A stretch of 64,000 nucleotides of DNA, taken from NCBI GenBank assembly GCA_030704615.1, contig CM060732.1, positions 7,998,001 through 8,062,000 on the forward strand, read 5' to 3'. The translations under genes were made by a program, and so were the position numbers. Positions 22,346 through 32,518 of this stretch are shown here, piece by piece; positions within the stretch are counted from its first letter, which is position 1; each line of letters starts with the position of its first letter. This DNA is from Takakia lepidozioides. Its lineage: Eukaryota > Streptophyta > Takakiopsida > Takakiales > Takakiaceae. The notes under the pieces were generated by a model. That model did no database searches. It was not told the DNA's origin and was given only the letters and a program-made list of their open reading frames with translations.

Positions 22346-23955
22346 CTACACCTTATCTGCTTTCTCCGCAGATAGTGCCGATACATCACCACTCTCACAG
22401 AGTCTAGCTGCTAGTCTGAACACAACAGCTGGCCGAATCCCCGGCATTGCAATGGTCATTGCAGAAAATAATGGAGCTTGGCAAACCGCCGTAGCCGCCC
22501 CCAACAATGTACTGGCTGCACCTTGTTTTACAGCACCACCCACTGGCATTTCCCGAGCCACACCAACTCTCCCCAATGGTATTCGTGGCTCTACCTCTGA
22601 CACACTTAGGCGAGCGGGTACCATTGATGGCGTAGGTGGCGCTGTCTTAGCCAATGTAAAGGATTGTGGAAGCCTTGTCTGACGACTCGCTTCCCCCCTT
22701 TGTGGATCAAAATCCACATCCGCTCTTCTTGGTTCAGGAGCACGCGTTGCTGCTCGAGTGACAGCAGCTGCCAAGTCCACATGCAATGGTCCTACAAGTG
22801 CAGCTCCACACATGAAGCCCATACCAATTTGGTCTTCCCTAAGCATAGGAGGTTGTGCAGGTGGGGCTTGAACCTCAAGCCTTGGAGCTGGCGCAACATG
22901 AGTAGTGGCCATGGCAGCAAGACGTTGCTCTAGCTGGGCAAGTCTATCCACCATGCCTTGGTCATGACCTTGACTCTGACCCTGTGCTCCTTGGTTTTGG
23001 TTATGACCTCCACCCTGACCTCTGCCTCCTCTACCTTTCGGGACTACATTGCCTCGTCCTCGGCCACCATTGTTCCCTTGGAACTGGCCTGGCTGTAGCT
23101 CAGGATGCAAGCCATAACAATGGGCCTCCTCATGCCCATACTTTCCACAATGCCCACACTGTAGTTGTGTAGGCTGTGCATGTGCCGACCCTTTGCCTCT
23201 CTCCGAGCAATCCTTCTTGACATGGGGTCCTCCACAATCCCAACAAGTCACACCCGACTATCGTTGGCCTGAGAATGAAGGGAGAGACCTCTGCATCTGA
23301 GATCCTCTCTGTCCTTCCCTCAGCTTCACCTGAGCTCCCTTGTTGCTTGAATACGTTGGGGTAGTGGTTGTTGTTGGCTAGGAGCCCCACTTCATTGTGT
23401 TTCCTTGCCAAACCCCACCATAACACTCGCAGCCCCTCCACCATATTGAGCTCTATCCGCTCTGCCAGCAAAAACACATTTGCTAAGGAGGGTTGGTCCA
23501 CTTGTGGGAGAGTTGCATCCCGCACCCTACTCCTCAGCTCCTTGTCCAGGATCCCATACTAGAACTGGATTCCTGAGCTTCTGTAACCCCTTGGGTTACG
23601 TTTATCAAGCGCCTCATGCGGGTGTAAGCCTCCCTCAAACTCTTAGTTGACCTTCGTTGGATCTCTTGCAAGCTCCGCAACTTCTCTGTCCTTATCCCTT
23701 GGTAGTTTCTCCTCAACTCCTCGAAGAACTCCACAACTGGTTAAATGCAGGCACGTGTGCTGGTGTTGCAGCAGGAGCTTGAGTGGATTTCCCAGCTCCT
23801 GTACCACTTGTCCCACTACTAGTGCTTGCAGTTGGAGATGTTTGTGTAGCTGCTGGTGTCACCGCTGCCCTTGTGCATCTAGTGATGGAGACATAGTTAG
23901 GTGACCAATACTCTCGCCACTCCTCAATCTCTACCATGTGTCCCCGCCTAAATTC
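22346..23955 (-). pseudogene. Gag of gypsy copy 1 (N-terminally deleted)
   Basis: The capsid-like segment includes EFFEELRRNYQGI and SLREAYTRMRRLIN (23,534-23,734), then LANVFLLAERIELN. The nucleocapsid region (22,346-23,251) has two Cys knuckles: CWDCGGPHVKKDC and CGHCGKYGHEEAHC, the second being classical CCHC. A Gly/Gln-rich RNA-binding-like stretch follows. The frame is broken near 23,560 and 23,260. Compared with copy 2, about 950 bp that encode the Gag N-terminus are missing: leader sequence at about 23,985 is joined directly to the segment equivalent to 39,358. Confidence 0.8.
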
Positions 23956-24259
23956 ATCCAAGCACAATGAAATCAAAACAGTAACTCCCCCACACCAAAA
24001 ACACTCCACGGTGTCGCTTCTGCAAGACACCCCAGCCCAAACCCGGACTAACTCTTGCCTCCACCTACGGAAAGGTTTTGGCCTACAAAGAGGGTGGAAG
24101 ACTACAAGGAAGAGAGACTAAAGCAATTCCTATCACAACATGCTCTCATCCCACTACCCTATCTCCACACTATCTTGCTTAAGCAATAGACAAGACCTTT
24201 CAAGGATCTCTCAAATAACTCTCTAAGATCCCTCAAGATGTCTCTCAAACAATCTCACT

Positions 24260-24650
24260 AAGACCCCCAAAGCTTGGACAATGGTACTCCAAACAGTACA
24301 CGAAGGCCCCAAGAGCCTGCCAAATCTCGGCCCTCAAGGACCCCAAATAGTCCTTCAACAAGTCGCCAAAGACTCCTCAAGCTCGCCAAATATCGGCCTC
24401 CGAGGACCCCAAACAGCCCTCTAAACAACCTTCCAAAGGTTCCAAAAACTTGCCAAATATTGCCCTTCAAATACCCCAAATGGTCTTCCACATAGCCTTC
24501 CAAAGGCTCCAAAAACTTGCCAAAACTTGACCTTCAAAGACCCCAAATGGTCCCTAGATAGCCTTCCAAGGCTCCAAAAACTTGCCAAAACTTGGCCTTC
24601 AAGGACCGCAAATAGGCCTCCAAATAGTCATCCAAATACCTCTTCAAGAG
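24260..24650. repeat. five-unit ~67 bp tandem repeat in the gypsy leader
   Basis: The word GCCAAA recurs at 24,319, 24,385, 24,452, 24,519 and 24,583, spacing 64-67 bp, each time within a similar unit containing CCTTCAAGGACCCCAAAT and CTTCCAAAGGCTCC. Because 67 is not a multiple of three, the repeat is unlikely to encode a repeated peptide. It lies between the partial 5' LTR and Gag of the - strand element. Confidence 0.75.
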
Positions 24651-24780
24651 CTCTTCAAAATGCCTTACAAAGCTCCTCATAGTGTCTTCCAAAAGCTCCC
24701 CAAAGGACCCCAAAGATCCCCCAAACAATCCTCCAAAAGGCCCTTGAAAATCCTCCAAAAGCCCTATATTGTCATTATAT

Positions 24781-24960
24781 GTCACTATGTTCCCAGCCTA
24801 TAGTGACCGTTCCCACACCTTGGTGACCATTCCCAGACTACGGTGACGGCTCCCAGATTATAGTGACGGTTCCCAGACTACAGTGACGGCTCCCAGACTA
24901 CGGTGACCGTTCCCAGACTACAGTGACGGTTCCCAGACTACGGTGACCGTTCCCATGCAC
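24781..24960. repeat. nine-unit 20 bp tandem repeat in the gypsy leader
   Basis: Nine units of exactly 20 bp fill 180 bp with no indels. The consensus is CGGTGACCGTTCCCAGACTA; variation is mostly C/G or C/T at a few positions (GACCGT versus GACGGT or GACGGC). Each unit carries a GGTGACCGT or related word. The regular spacing could present repeated protein-binding sites about two helical turns apart. A second short array (phrase ATGCTAGGGTTTGTGCAT, three units) follows at 24,981-25,040. Confidence 0.85.
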
Positions 24961-25049
24961 ATAGGGTTTCATGTGCATCTCATGCTAGGGTTTGTGCATC
25001 CCATGCTAGGGTTTGTGCATTCCAAGCTAGGGTTTGGGCTTCCTTGAGC

Positions 25050-26372
25050 TTCATGCTTGCTCTCCTCAAGCATCCATGACTTCTATGAGATACCAATGCA
25101 ACCTACCTTTATCTTCTTCACCTCAAGCCACAACCAAGCTTGATTCCATCTCACCTAGCAATGCATTTGCCACACAACAAGCTTCACTTCTCTTTGGAGC
25201 TCAAGAATCAAGCTTTTTATCTCATTTGATAAGCAACCAAGTCTTGCACTCATTCATGTGTTCTCCTTTGGCCATCCACACACATGCTCCATTCTTGGCT
25301 TCTATGTGTTGCTTCTCCAAGCATCAATACATCTCCATCTCATGCAAAGAGGAAGATTCAAGTCCCTTCACTTGCTAGCTCAAGAGTTGTGCTCTCCTCA
25401 AGCTTAAGGTTGAAACCCCAACTCAAACATGTGCTCTACAAGTGCTTTTCCTTCACCTAAGTGAAAACCAGCCCTTTTCCTTTCTTCTTGCTCTCCAAGG
25501 CTTGAAAATAGAAGCCTCAATGGGCTGAAAACATGCTCCACATAAGCATCGCCTCATACACAAAAGAATAACTTGTTCTCTTCACTTTCTAGCTCTCCTC
25601 AAGCTTGAAGTTGGAAGCCGCACTTGGAAAACATGCTCCACACATGCGCCACTTGCTTGGTCAACCACTTGCTTCAACAAGAGCAATCTAGACTAGCAAA
25701 AGCACTCCTTTCTAGCGCCTTAGCTTGTTTGTTTGTCAACCAAATGGAACCCCACTTGGCTTCGTTTCACCGTGGATAAAACAACCACTTCTTAGCTTCT
25801 CTTGAGCTACTCAATGCTCTTCAAGCTATCCTTGCTGTACTCCTTTTATGGTGTTTCTAACCCAAGCATGTGCCGCTCTTTGGCTTCTCTTTCACACCAT
25901 GAACAACTAGAGCTTGCTCTTGAAACCCTAGTGTCTATCTTCTCCACATACAAGACTCTCTTGTGATGCAAGAGCTCTTTTCCAAGCTCTCAAACCCTTG
26001 GTGCACAATAATGCTTCTACAAACCCTCAATGCATTCTTTTCACCATAGAAGCCACTTCCTTGGCAAATGGTTGTCACAACACTTGAGATACAAGAGATG
26101 ACGCTCCTTCTTCTCAAACTTTCAAACCTTTGCTTCCACACACACAAGACTTTCTCCCTGCAATACTTGCAAAGTCTTGTAACTCAAGAGCTCTCTCTCT
26201 GAGCTCTCCACCTCCTTGATGCAATGCAAACACACTCTCCCTTGCAACACCTTGCAAGCCTTGTGAGATACCTGAGCTTTCCCTAGCTCCCTCACTCCTT
26301 GGTGTACACCAACACAAGTGCAAAACTATCCTTACACTCCGCACTCACAAGCATAAGGTGATCTTCTTGTAG
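25050..26372. other. long noncoding leader of gypsy copy 1
   Basis: The + strand is rich in CTT/CAAGC words and repeats phrases such as CTCCACACATGC, CTCTCCTCAAGC and CTTGCAA at irregular spacing. No coding motif is seen on either strand. The sequence right inside the LTR (CTACAAGAAGATCACC on the - strand) does not begin with TGG, so no standard tRNA primer-binding site could be identified. Confidence 0.5.
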
Positions 26373-26737
26373 TGATAATGGAAGTGAACATAATGGAAAC
26401 CCTCCACTCATGAATCCACTCAATCACATAAATTAAGTCAAGCCAAGGGCACCCTTGCTAAGAGAATCCACCCTACAAAGCCCCCACCACACTCCCTCTC
26501 AATACCTAGAACTATGGAGGTGAGAGAGGCTCATGGAGGCTCAACTACAAGAAGATGAGCCTCCTCCATCCTCACAAGGGGAAAACCTATCCCCATGTCC
26601 CAAGTGAGGCTCGACACCTCACTTGGCATGTGAGACCAAATGAAGTCCCAACACACAAAATATAAATATAAATATCTAAAATGTCCTAGTTAACTAGAAG
26701 TAGGTAATTCTAGATAACCATGACTAAAACCATGACA
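26373..26737 (-). repeat. partial 5' LTR of gypsy copy 1 (segment B only)
   Basis: This 365 bp segment matches 16,254-16,618 with about six differences, nearly all C/T or G/A. In the element's orientation it begins TGTCATGG and ends TTATCA. Segment A (85 bp), which should precede it in a full LTR, is absent; it abuts flanking TATA instead. Confidence 0.85.
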
Positions 26738-26789
26738 TATATTTTGCATGGTGGAGCATTGAAACAATAATGTACTGAACCAAAAACTC

Positions 26790-27553
26790 TCATACGGAAA
26801 AAACAAGTGAAACATATGAGGGATGATCCATACCCGGTTGGTGTCCGGATAGCACATATGGTGGCTCTCACTTTCCTGTATTCCTCCTTTGTCCATTGCC
26901 AAGGTGCTAGTCGGCCCATAGATATGGCATGCAACGACATTGCTCCTCAAGCTCCTTTCTAACATTGAGAGAATCACTTTTTGCAGACACTCCCTTCTTT
27001 GCCGACGTGTCATTCAAGACACGAAAAAATGACGAACAAACATTCTTCTCAATATGCATGGGTTGTAGAAGATGACGAATCTTCAAGTACTACATATACC
27101 CCCACCCACAAATTCTTACACAAATATTTTGACGTGAAAGTAACAATGGAAATCATACAAAATGTGCAATATCACATGCATACATAATAGTATTGATGGT
27201 GTTTTTGTGGAATATGTACCGCCCAATATGACAATTCGTATAAGATTGAAAATTGCTTCATGTCGGGCACGTCCACTTCACCTGCCCCCTCCGCTTGGAT
27301 CTCCTTTCATCGGTCTTCCCAAAAACCGTCCGGATGGTGTCACATGTGGGGGGCGTACTTCATCTTTGTTATCAAACAAGTTCTTTTCTCTTCTTCTCCA
27401 TGGATGGTTCATAGGAAGAAACTTACGGTAGTTCGGATACATCATCTTGCGAAGATGGGGGGAGCGATGTGCATCAAGTTCATCATCACAACATGGGCAT
27501 GCGTGGTACCCTTTGGTGCTCAGCTCCAAACAAACAGATAGTCTTGCAGACAT
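26790..27553 (-). pseudogene. CACTA transposase TNP2, catalytic part (inverted segment)
   Basis: On the - strand the order is STKGYHACPCC, then KFLPMNHPWR (27,400-27,520), then MHIEKNVC (about 27,050), then PTGYGSSL (about 26,840). These are successive hallmarks of the Transposase_21 family in plant CACTA elements. The continuing C-terminal part of the same protein lies on the + strand from about 27,735, so this segment has been inverted relative to it. Several frames are used, showing indels. Confidence 0.75.
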
Positions 27554-27734
27554 CCCGCAATATTAGCGAAGAGAAAAAATTGTCATGTTGATGGCCCATA
27601 GTGTCAGCAACCCCACTACACTGCACAAAACTATCGCCGCTACTGTGACAGCAATGTCGCCGATTAGCCCCTTTAATCAATCCCAATCCTCATCAATATC
27701 CCTTGACAAGTAAATGCACGGTTCTTAGGGAATA

Positions 27735-28440
27735 TACCATGGTTTGAAGTCTCATGACCACCACAATATATTGCAAGACATCTTGTCACTTGCAGTACGT
27801 GAGACATTGACTCCCGAGGTTCGCGAAACAATCTATAGATTGGGAGACTTATTCCAATGGATTTGCTCCAAAAAAATGAAAGAAGCGGATTTTCCACGCC
27901 CATGAAGGTGGAGGCAGCGGTGGTAATGTGTATGTTGGAGATGCACCTTCATCCCTCCTTCTTTGACATCCAAGTGCACTTGGTAGTGCAGTTAGTGGAA
28001 GAGGCTTCGGTTGCCAGCCCCGTTCATTCTCAGTGGATGTACTTCCTTGAGCGTTATATGAAGACTTTGAAAGCACATGTAAGACAAATGATGCACCGGG
28101 AGGGTAGCATGGTGGAGGGGTATATTGCAAGAAGCTATGTTCTATTGCATGGAGTACATTGCAAGGGTGGATAAGGAAGCCTCTCGGATGTGGAAGGAAG
28201 ACGAGAATGTACGAACTAAGGACGTCATTTTGCCCAAAAATTCGAAGAGGCCGGTAAAAATTACCGAGCATGGTGATGCGCATGAATTCATACTGAAGAA
28301 CAACCCATCCATACATGAGTGGGAGGCAAGATACAATAATCTTGTTTAGCAACGATGGGAGGAGACGCTTGCGTGGAGGCAAAACCATGTAAGGGAGACT
28401 AGGACAATAAGAGCAGCGGGTGAGAATGTTTATTCACGAG
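27735..28440 (+). pseudogene. CACTA transposase TNP2, DUF4218-type region
   Basis: The + strand shows GLKSHDHHNILQDIL then the DUF4218 core: LEMHLHPSFFDIQVHLVVQL, then WMYFLERYMKTLKAHV and EGSMVEGYIARSY (27,900-28,140). These follow the catalytic region in intact CACTA transposases. A frame change near 28,125 and stops after 28,345 disable it. Confidence 0.8.
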
Positions 28441-28449
28441 ATTTTCCCA

Positions 28450-29115
28450 TGGAATTGTAGCCTTTAAGGTCATTCCGACATTGGCTTTGGACTGGAGTTG
28501 AAGACACCATTGCTCAAGGTGAGATGGTTTCAGATATGGTGCAAGACATTGCAAGGGGCCCCTCTCAATTCGCGACCTCATACACCTCGGTTAGGGTTCA
28601 TGGTCGTCATTTCTGCATTCGTGCTCTTAACATGAAGCGCAAAATAACATTTGATTCTGGCTTGTGTGCCACATATTCGCAAGATTCCGTGTCAAGCACA
28701 AGAAATACACGACCTACGTGGAGCAAACTCGAGTACATTGAAGAGCTTGAGAGCATATTCCAACTTTAGTATACAAGGTACCAGCCTCTTATCTTCAAGG
28801 GAAGGTGGTTCCAACCATATCTTGTGGGGCCTTCCGCAACACTAGTGTAAGATGAATGTGGTTTCATGCGCGTCAATGCAGATAAGCTCATGCCTACTCA
28901 TCGTATGTCTGATGAGTCTTTTGCATGGCCTTCAGACATAAAGCAAATATTCTTCTCCCTACAAGACAAAACAAGTTCATGAAATTGGAAGGTGGTTGTG
29001 CATGCTCAGCCAAGAAGAAGACGTATCTATCATGTTCATGGATCTACATGGGGCGAGGCAAATGCGGAGGAAGAAGAGATTGGTCATAATGATGCGACGT
29101 TGGAGGTTGGTTAGA
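28450..29115 (+). pseudogene. CACTA transposase-associated DUF4216-like region
   Basis: Frames in 28,520-29,115 give phrases typical of DUF4216 at the end of CACTA transposases: IARGPSQFATSYTSVRVHG near the start, KGRWFQPYLVG in the middle, and EQ/KQIFFSLQDKTSSWNWKVV near the end. The segment directly continues the DUF4218 region in the expected order. An acidic tail follows to about 29,340. Frameshifts at about 28,770 and stops are present. Confidence 0.65.
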
Positions 29116-29799
29116 GGGGGTACAAGAGGATGATGACGCCCTGGACAATGCATCCCGGACCCTATGATGAAGCTCCCTCAAATCCGGATGTTGGAGAAGG
29201 AGATGAAGACATGGCCACCAACAACGAGATGGAAGAGGGATGGAAGATCATGATTCAGACATCAATTTTGCAAACCTGGCCATTGATGACGATGACTCTG
29301 ATTACCAAGAAGACTTGTAGCTTGATGAGGACAAAGAAGCTCCGGATGAATGATCTTTTATTTGGACCGGCCTCACTTTGTACTTCACAAATGTACATCG
29401 TTCGCTTTTGTAAATTGTCATATATCATTTTATATAAAATCTTTTTGAACTTGTATTGTTCTCTGAAGTATCTCTCCAACTCTACTCGGCCTCCCCCGGT
29501 GATCTACATCTATGGCCTCCGGCATAGCCACTCTAGTCCACCCTTGTCTTTTCAAGACCTTAGCCCTCTCGCTCTCCCGACCCCTACCCTAGCTTTCTAC
29601 CCCTCATTCCCTCTCCCATAATTCCCCTGTCATTTCCATCCATTTCCCAGTACTTCGGCCCCCGGCTAATCACCTTCCGGCCCGGCCAAGGTTTCGGCAT
29701 GATGTTGTGGCCGGCCATTTAATCCTAGCAATCTACCCTCAACCCTCTAATCCCACGGCCCTTCCTTTTTTCTTTCCTAGCCCCACCCCCTGTCCCATC

Positions 29800-30307
29800 C
29801 AAAAGCCATTTGTACCTTCCAAAGCCCCTCTCACCGGCCCTTTGCCTCAACCATAAAGCAGGTCCCCTGCGACCCCCTTCCGTCGCAAAAAGAATCAGGC
29901 GTCGCAACCCCATTTGCTACCCCTACTGCGACGCCCCGCCGTCGCCACTTTCGGCGTGCAGGTTGGGGGCCCATCTTCCCCTTCAAGCCACCGTGCGACG
30001 GCCGGCCGGCGTCGCCGCGTTGGGCCTGACGCCGCGTCGTCGCCCCAACCAGCGTGATTGGGGCCCCTCCTCCCCAGTCATATCACCATTGTGCAACGTC
30101 CTGGCGTCGTAGACTGGCCCCGACATTGTGTCCGCCGAGTCTGCGACAGCAGGGCATCGCAATTTCGCCCGGCCCAACGGATGCAGGCGGTTGGGCGTCA
30201 CCGGCTGGCCCGCGATGCCGCCATCGCTGGCTCAGTGCCGCGCCCACTGTCGAACTGTGGACTGGCGTCGCTAAACCCCCCCCCCCCCCCCCCCATTTCC
30301 TGTAGTG
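29800..30307. repeat. GC-rich subterminal region and right end of the CACTA element
   Basis: Words GCGACG and CGTCGC in both orientations recur about every 15-40 bp from 29,870 to 30,250, a pattern expected of subterminal transposase-binding repeats in CACTA elements. A run of 16-18 C residues (30,278-30,294) precedes the TAGTG end. ORFs here follow from high GC and carry no motif. Confidence 0.55.
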
Positions 30308-30394
30308 AAGCAGGAGAATCAATTTGGAAATTCCCCAGCAAAGAGGCCCAGCCATCAGGAATTGCTGCCACAATCGTGCCCCAGGTACGCCGAG

Positions 30395-31800
30395 CCCATC
30401 ACTAGAAGGAAAATGCGGAATAACCACTGGCCCTTTAACCACTACTGTCTTTTCGCACTCTATAAATCACTAGTAACCACTTGCCAGTGGTTAATCCCGA
30501 TGAAATGCCACGGTGGCATCACAGACAGTGGTTGGAAGTGGTTTCAACCACTCAGTAGTCCACGTGTGATAATTTGTTTTTATTTATTATTTATTATTTG
30601 GTAATATATTAGTTAATAAATATAATATTCTACGTGGATGGGTGCAGTGGTACAGTGTGAGTGGTTATAGACACCTCAGTTATGGGAAGTGATTGAAACC
30701 ACTTGCTACTCCACGTGTAATAGTTCAATTTTATTTATGATTTATGATTTGGAAATCTATTTTTAATTAATAAATATAATATTCCATGTGGACGGGGACA
30801 GTGCACGTTGATCTTGAGTGGTTAAAGACACCTCATTGATTTGTACCACTTTGACAGTGGTGGAGAGTGGGTGGTGAAAGACACTGAAGTAATTGGAACC
30901 ACTATTCTAGTGGTCGCTCATGAGTGGTTGCCTACACAACAGTGCTTGGTACCACTTTTGTGGTGATACATGAAAAACTTTAAGTGGTTTGTGCACCTAT
31001 GACAGACTTTGAAAAATAGACAAGTGTCCAGACCATTGTAGGATGATGCTATAAAACAAATGGTTCCAACAATAAACTTTATTATGAATCTGAAACATAT
31101 TCGTCACCCTCTGAATCACTTTCCTCCACTGGAATAGCAGTTGGTTGTACAAATGCCGCTTGAATGCAAGTAGCCAACATAGCCAGGTCTTCAGTCTCTC
31201 ATGTTAGTTCTAGAATGTTATGTGGTTAAAGACAACCAACATGTAGCCCAATGGTAAGGGCGCATACCCTCTCACGAGGGGTTGTGGGTTCAAACCACCT
31301 GTTGGAAGTCATATAGGTGTCCACCTTCCCATCAGAAGGCAGTAGCCCCTTGGGGTCAAGTGACACCATAAATTACGCTTGCTCCGGCAACGCGTCCCCA
31401 TTTTTTAAATTTTTTTTTAATTTTCTTTTTTCTTTTTGGTGGTTAAAGACACCTCAGTGATTAGTACCACATTGGACAGTGGTACATAGTGAGTGGTTAA
31501 AGACACCGCAATGATTGGTATCACTTGGACGGTGGTAGATTGTGAGTGGTTAAAGACACCTCAGTGACTGGTACCACTCTTGTGGTGATACATGAAAATG
31601 TTTAAGTGGTTTGTGCACATGTGGCAGACTTTAAAAAACATACAGTGTCCAAATCATTGTAGGATGATGCTATTGAACAGATGGTTCCAAACAATCAACT
31701 TTATTCTGAATATGAATCACAATATTCATTCTCTGAAGCACTTTCCTCAACTGGAACAATGTTTGGTCATACAAAACTAGCTTGAAATATGGTAGCCAAC
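30395..31800. repeat. noncoding region of internal direct repeats (GTGGTTAAAGACACC family)
   Basis: The phrase GAGTGGTTAAAGACACCTCA and variants recurs at least six times. Two ~155 bp units each begin TCCACGTGT (about 30,560 and 30,709). A ~200 bp block beginning GTACCACT...GTGGTGATACATGAAAA occurs at 30,948 and again at 31,570. CACTAGAAGGAAAATGCG at 30,404 resembles a CACTA left end, but no matching right end was found. Probably a non-autonomous DNA transposon or satellite-like segment. Confidence 0.55.
31235..31438 (+). mobile_element. tRNA-derived SINE with 13 bp target site duplication
   Basis: The head resembles a tRNA gene: A-box TAGCCCAATGG (31,244-31,254) and a perfect B-box GGTTCAAACC (31,287-31,296), the internal RNA polymerase III promoter. 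A unique body follows and the element ends in a T-rich tract (about 31,401-31,437). It is bracketed by a perfect direct repeat GTGGTTAAAGACA at 31,222-31,234 and 31,439-31,451, the signature of target-primed insertion. It interrupts the surrounding repeat family. Confidence 0.75.
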
Positions 31801-32159
31801 ATAACCAGCTCTTCTCCACTTAGAGCCGTGGCACCATCTAATGACCTAGGTATGGGCTGATCTGATAAGGTAGAGGGTGCCCGTAGACCATCAAAATTTG
31901 CATTTTCTCCAATGTCCAAACTTCAACGATGAATTTTAGAATGAAAAAAAGTGAAATTCACATACCGTACCATATATAAAAAGGACGTAGCAGGATTTGA
32001 GCCCCAAACCACTGGGGTAACAAAAAGTGTACTATCAAATAAAAATTCAAAATAATTCAAAATGGATTTAGGGTTGCGGGTTTGTGTGCTGAACGATGAG
32101 TCTTGGACTTGGTCGTTTTTCTTTGTTTGTGTCGTGGGATGATTTGCAGGTGCATAGCT

Positions 32160-32275
32160 AGGGTTCGAGATGGAAGCTTTGGAGACCACTTGCGCTCAAG
32201 CGATGCGGGGAGGGTTGAGCTCGACAGCTTTGGAGACATGCGCGCAATCGATGCGGGGAGGGTTGAAGCTCGACA
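32160..32275 (+). repeat. two-unit ~57 bp tandem duplication
   Basis: The phrase TTTGGAGAC...CGATGCGGGGAGGGTTGA followed by GCTCGACAGC appears twice in succession. No recognised gene includes it. Its TTTGGAGAC start resembles the PPR phrase in nearby PPR fragments, but this is too short to assign. Confidence 0.5.
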
Positions 32276-32518
32276 GCTTCCTAGCTTTTTCATACGGCCC
32301 TCAATATCATCCTCTCCACCCTCCTCTCTACCCCATCTTTCTTTCACATTGTCTGTTTCTCCTTAGTCCACGCCCAAACACTCTCCAACTCTCCATCAAT
32401 CTCGCTCCCATCCTCTTCATTTCTCATGCTTTTGCTGCAGTAGGTCGCTCAGGGCTTGGGTTTTCTGTAGGGGCACCATTGCCAGAAAGTTGTATTCTAG
32501 GGCTCAGCCATTTATATA

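Larger units (their letters stand above)
16168..26737 (-). mobile_element. Ty3/gypsy LTR retrotransposon with DNA methyltransferase and PHD finger (copy 1)
   Basis: This ~10.6 kb element reads on the - strand. Its order is partial LTR, long leader with tandem repeats, Gag with two CCHC knuckles, aspartic protease, DNMT3-like methyltransferase, reverse transcriptase, RNase H, integrase, PHD finger, polypurine tract, LTR and partial LTR. The RT-before-integrase order places it in Ty3/gypsy. The outer ends read TGTC...GACA on the + strand and are flanked by TATA on both sides (16,164-16,167 and 26,738-26,741), a plausible but low-complexity 4 bp target duplication. Reading frames carry several stops and frameshifts, and the N-terminal part of Gag present in copy 2 is missing, so this copy is not autonomous. 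LTR pieces agree at about 98% (roughly six differences in 365 bp by eye), so insertion was fairly recent. Confidence 0.88.
26742..30307. mobile_element. CACTA (En/Spm) transposon remnant with partly inverted transposase
   Basis: The element carries TNP2-type transposase pieces on opposite strands (see sub-features), a GC-rich subterminal region, and a right end CCATTTCCTGTAGTG finishing at 30,307. The left end is not identified; the gypsy element at 16,168-26,737 appears inserted into it, so its left part probably lies left of 16,168. Stops occur throughout, so it is not functional. Confidence 0.7.

Noticed and set aside
22206-22682. + strand ORFs through 17-24 kb, such as 22,206-22,682
   Set aside because: They are antisense shadows of the - strand gypsy polyprotein, with no motifs of their own.
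24258-24785. Repetitive - strand ORF in the gypsy leader
   Set aside because: The 67 bp period is not a multiple of three, so the encoded peptide does not repeat in frame; more likely a noncoding tandem repeat.
24781-24960. CRISPR-like array
   Set aside because: Units are contiguous 20 bp repeats with no spacers, in a plant nuclear context.
26360-26380. CACTA left end (CACTACAAGAAG on the - strand) at the gypsy LTR border
   Set aside because: It overlaps the LTR terminus TTATCA by chance of sequence; no partner end or target duplication supports a transposon border here.
30404-30425. Left end of another CACTA element
   Set aside because: CACTAGAAGG is suggestive, but no complementary right end was found within several kb, so it is mentioned only as part of the repeat region.
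29800-30440. Overlapping GC-rich ORFs on both strands
   Set aside because: Open frames follow from high GC and repeated GCGACG words near a CACTA end; no domain is recognisable.
31241-31300. Possible tRNA gene
   Set aside because: A-box and B-box match, but no acceptor stem pairs and the anticodon arm is poor. The target duplication and T-rich tail fit a SINE better.
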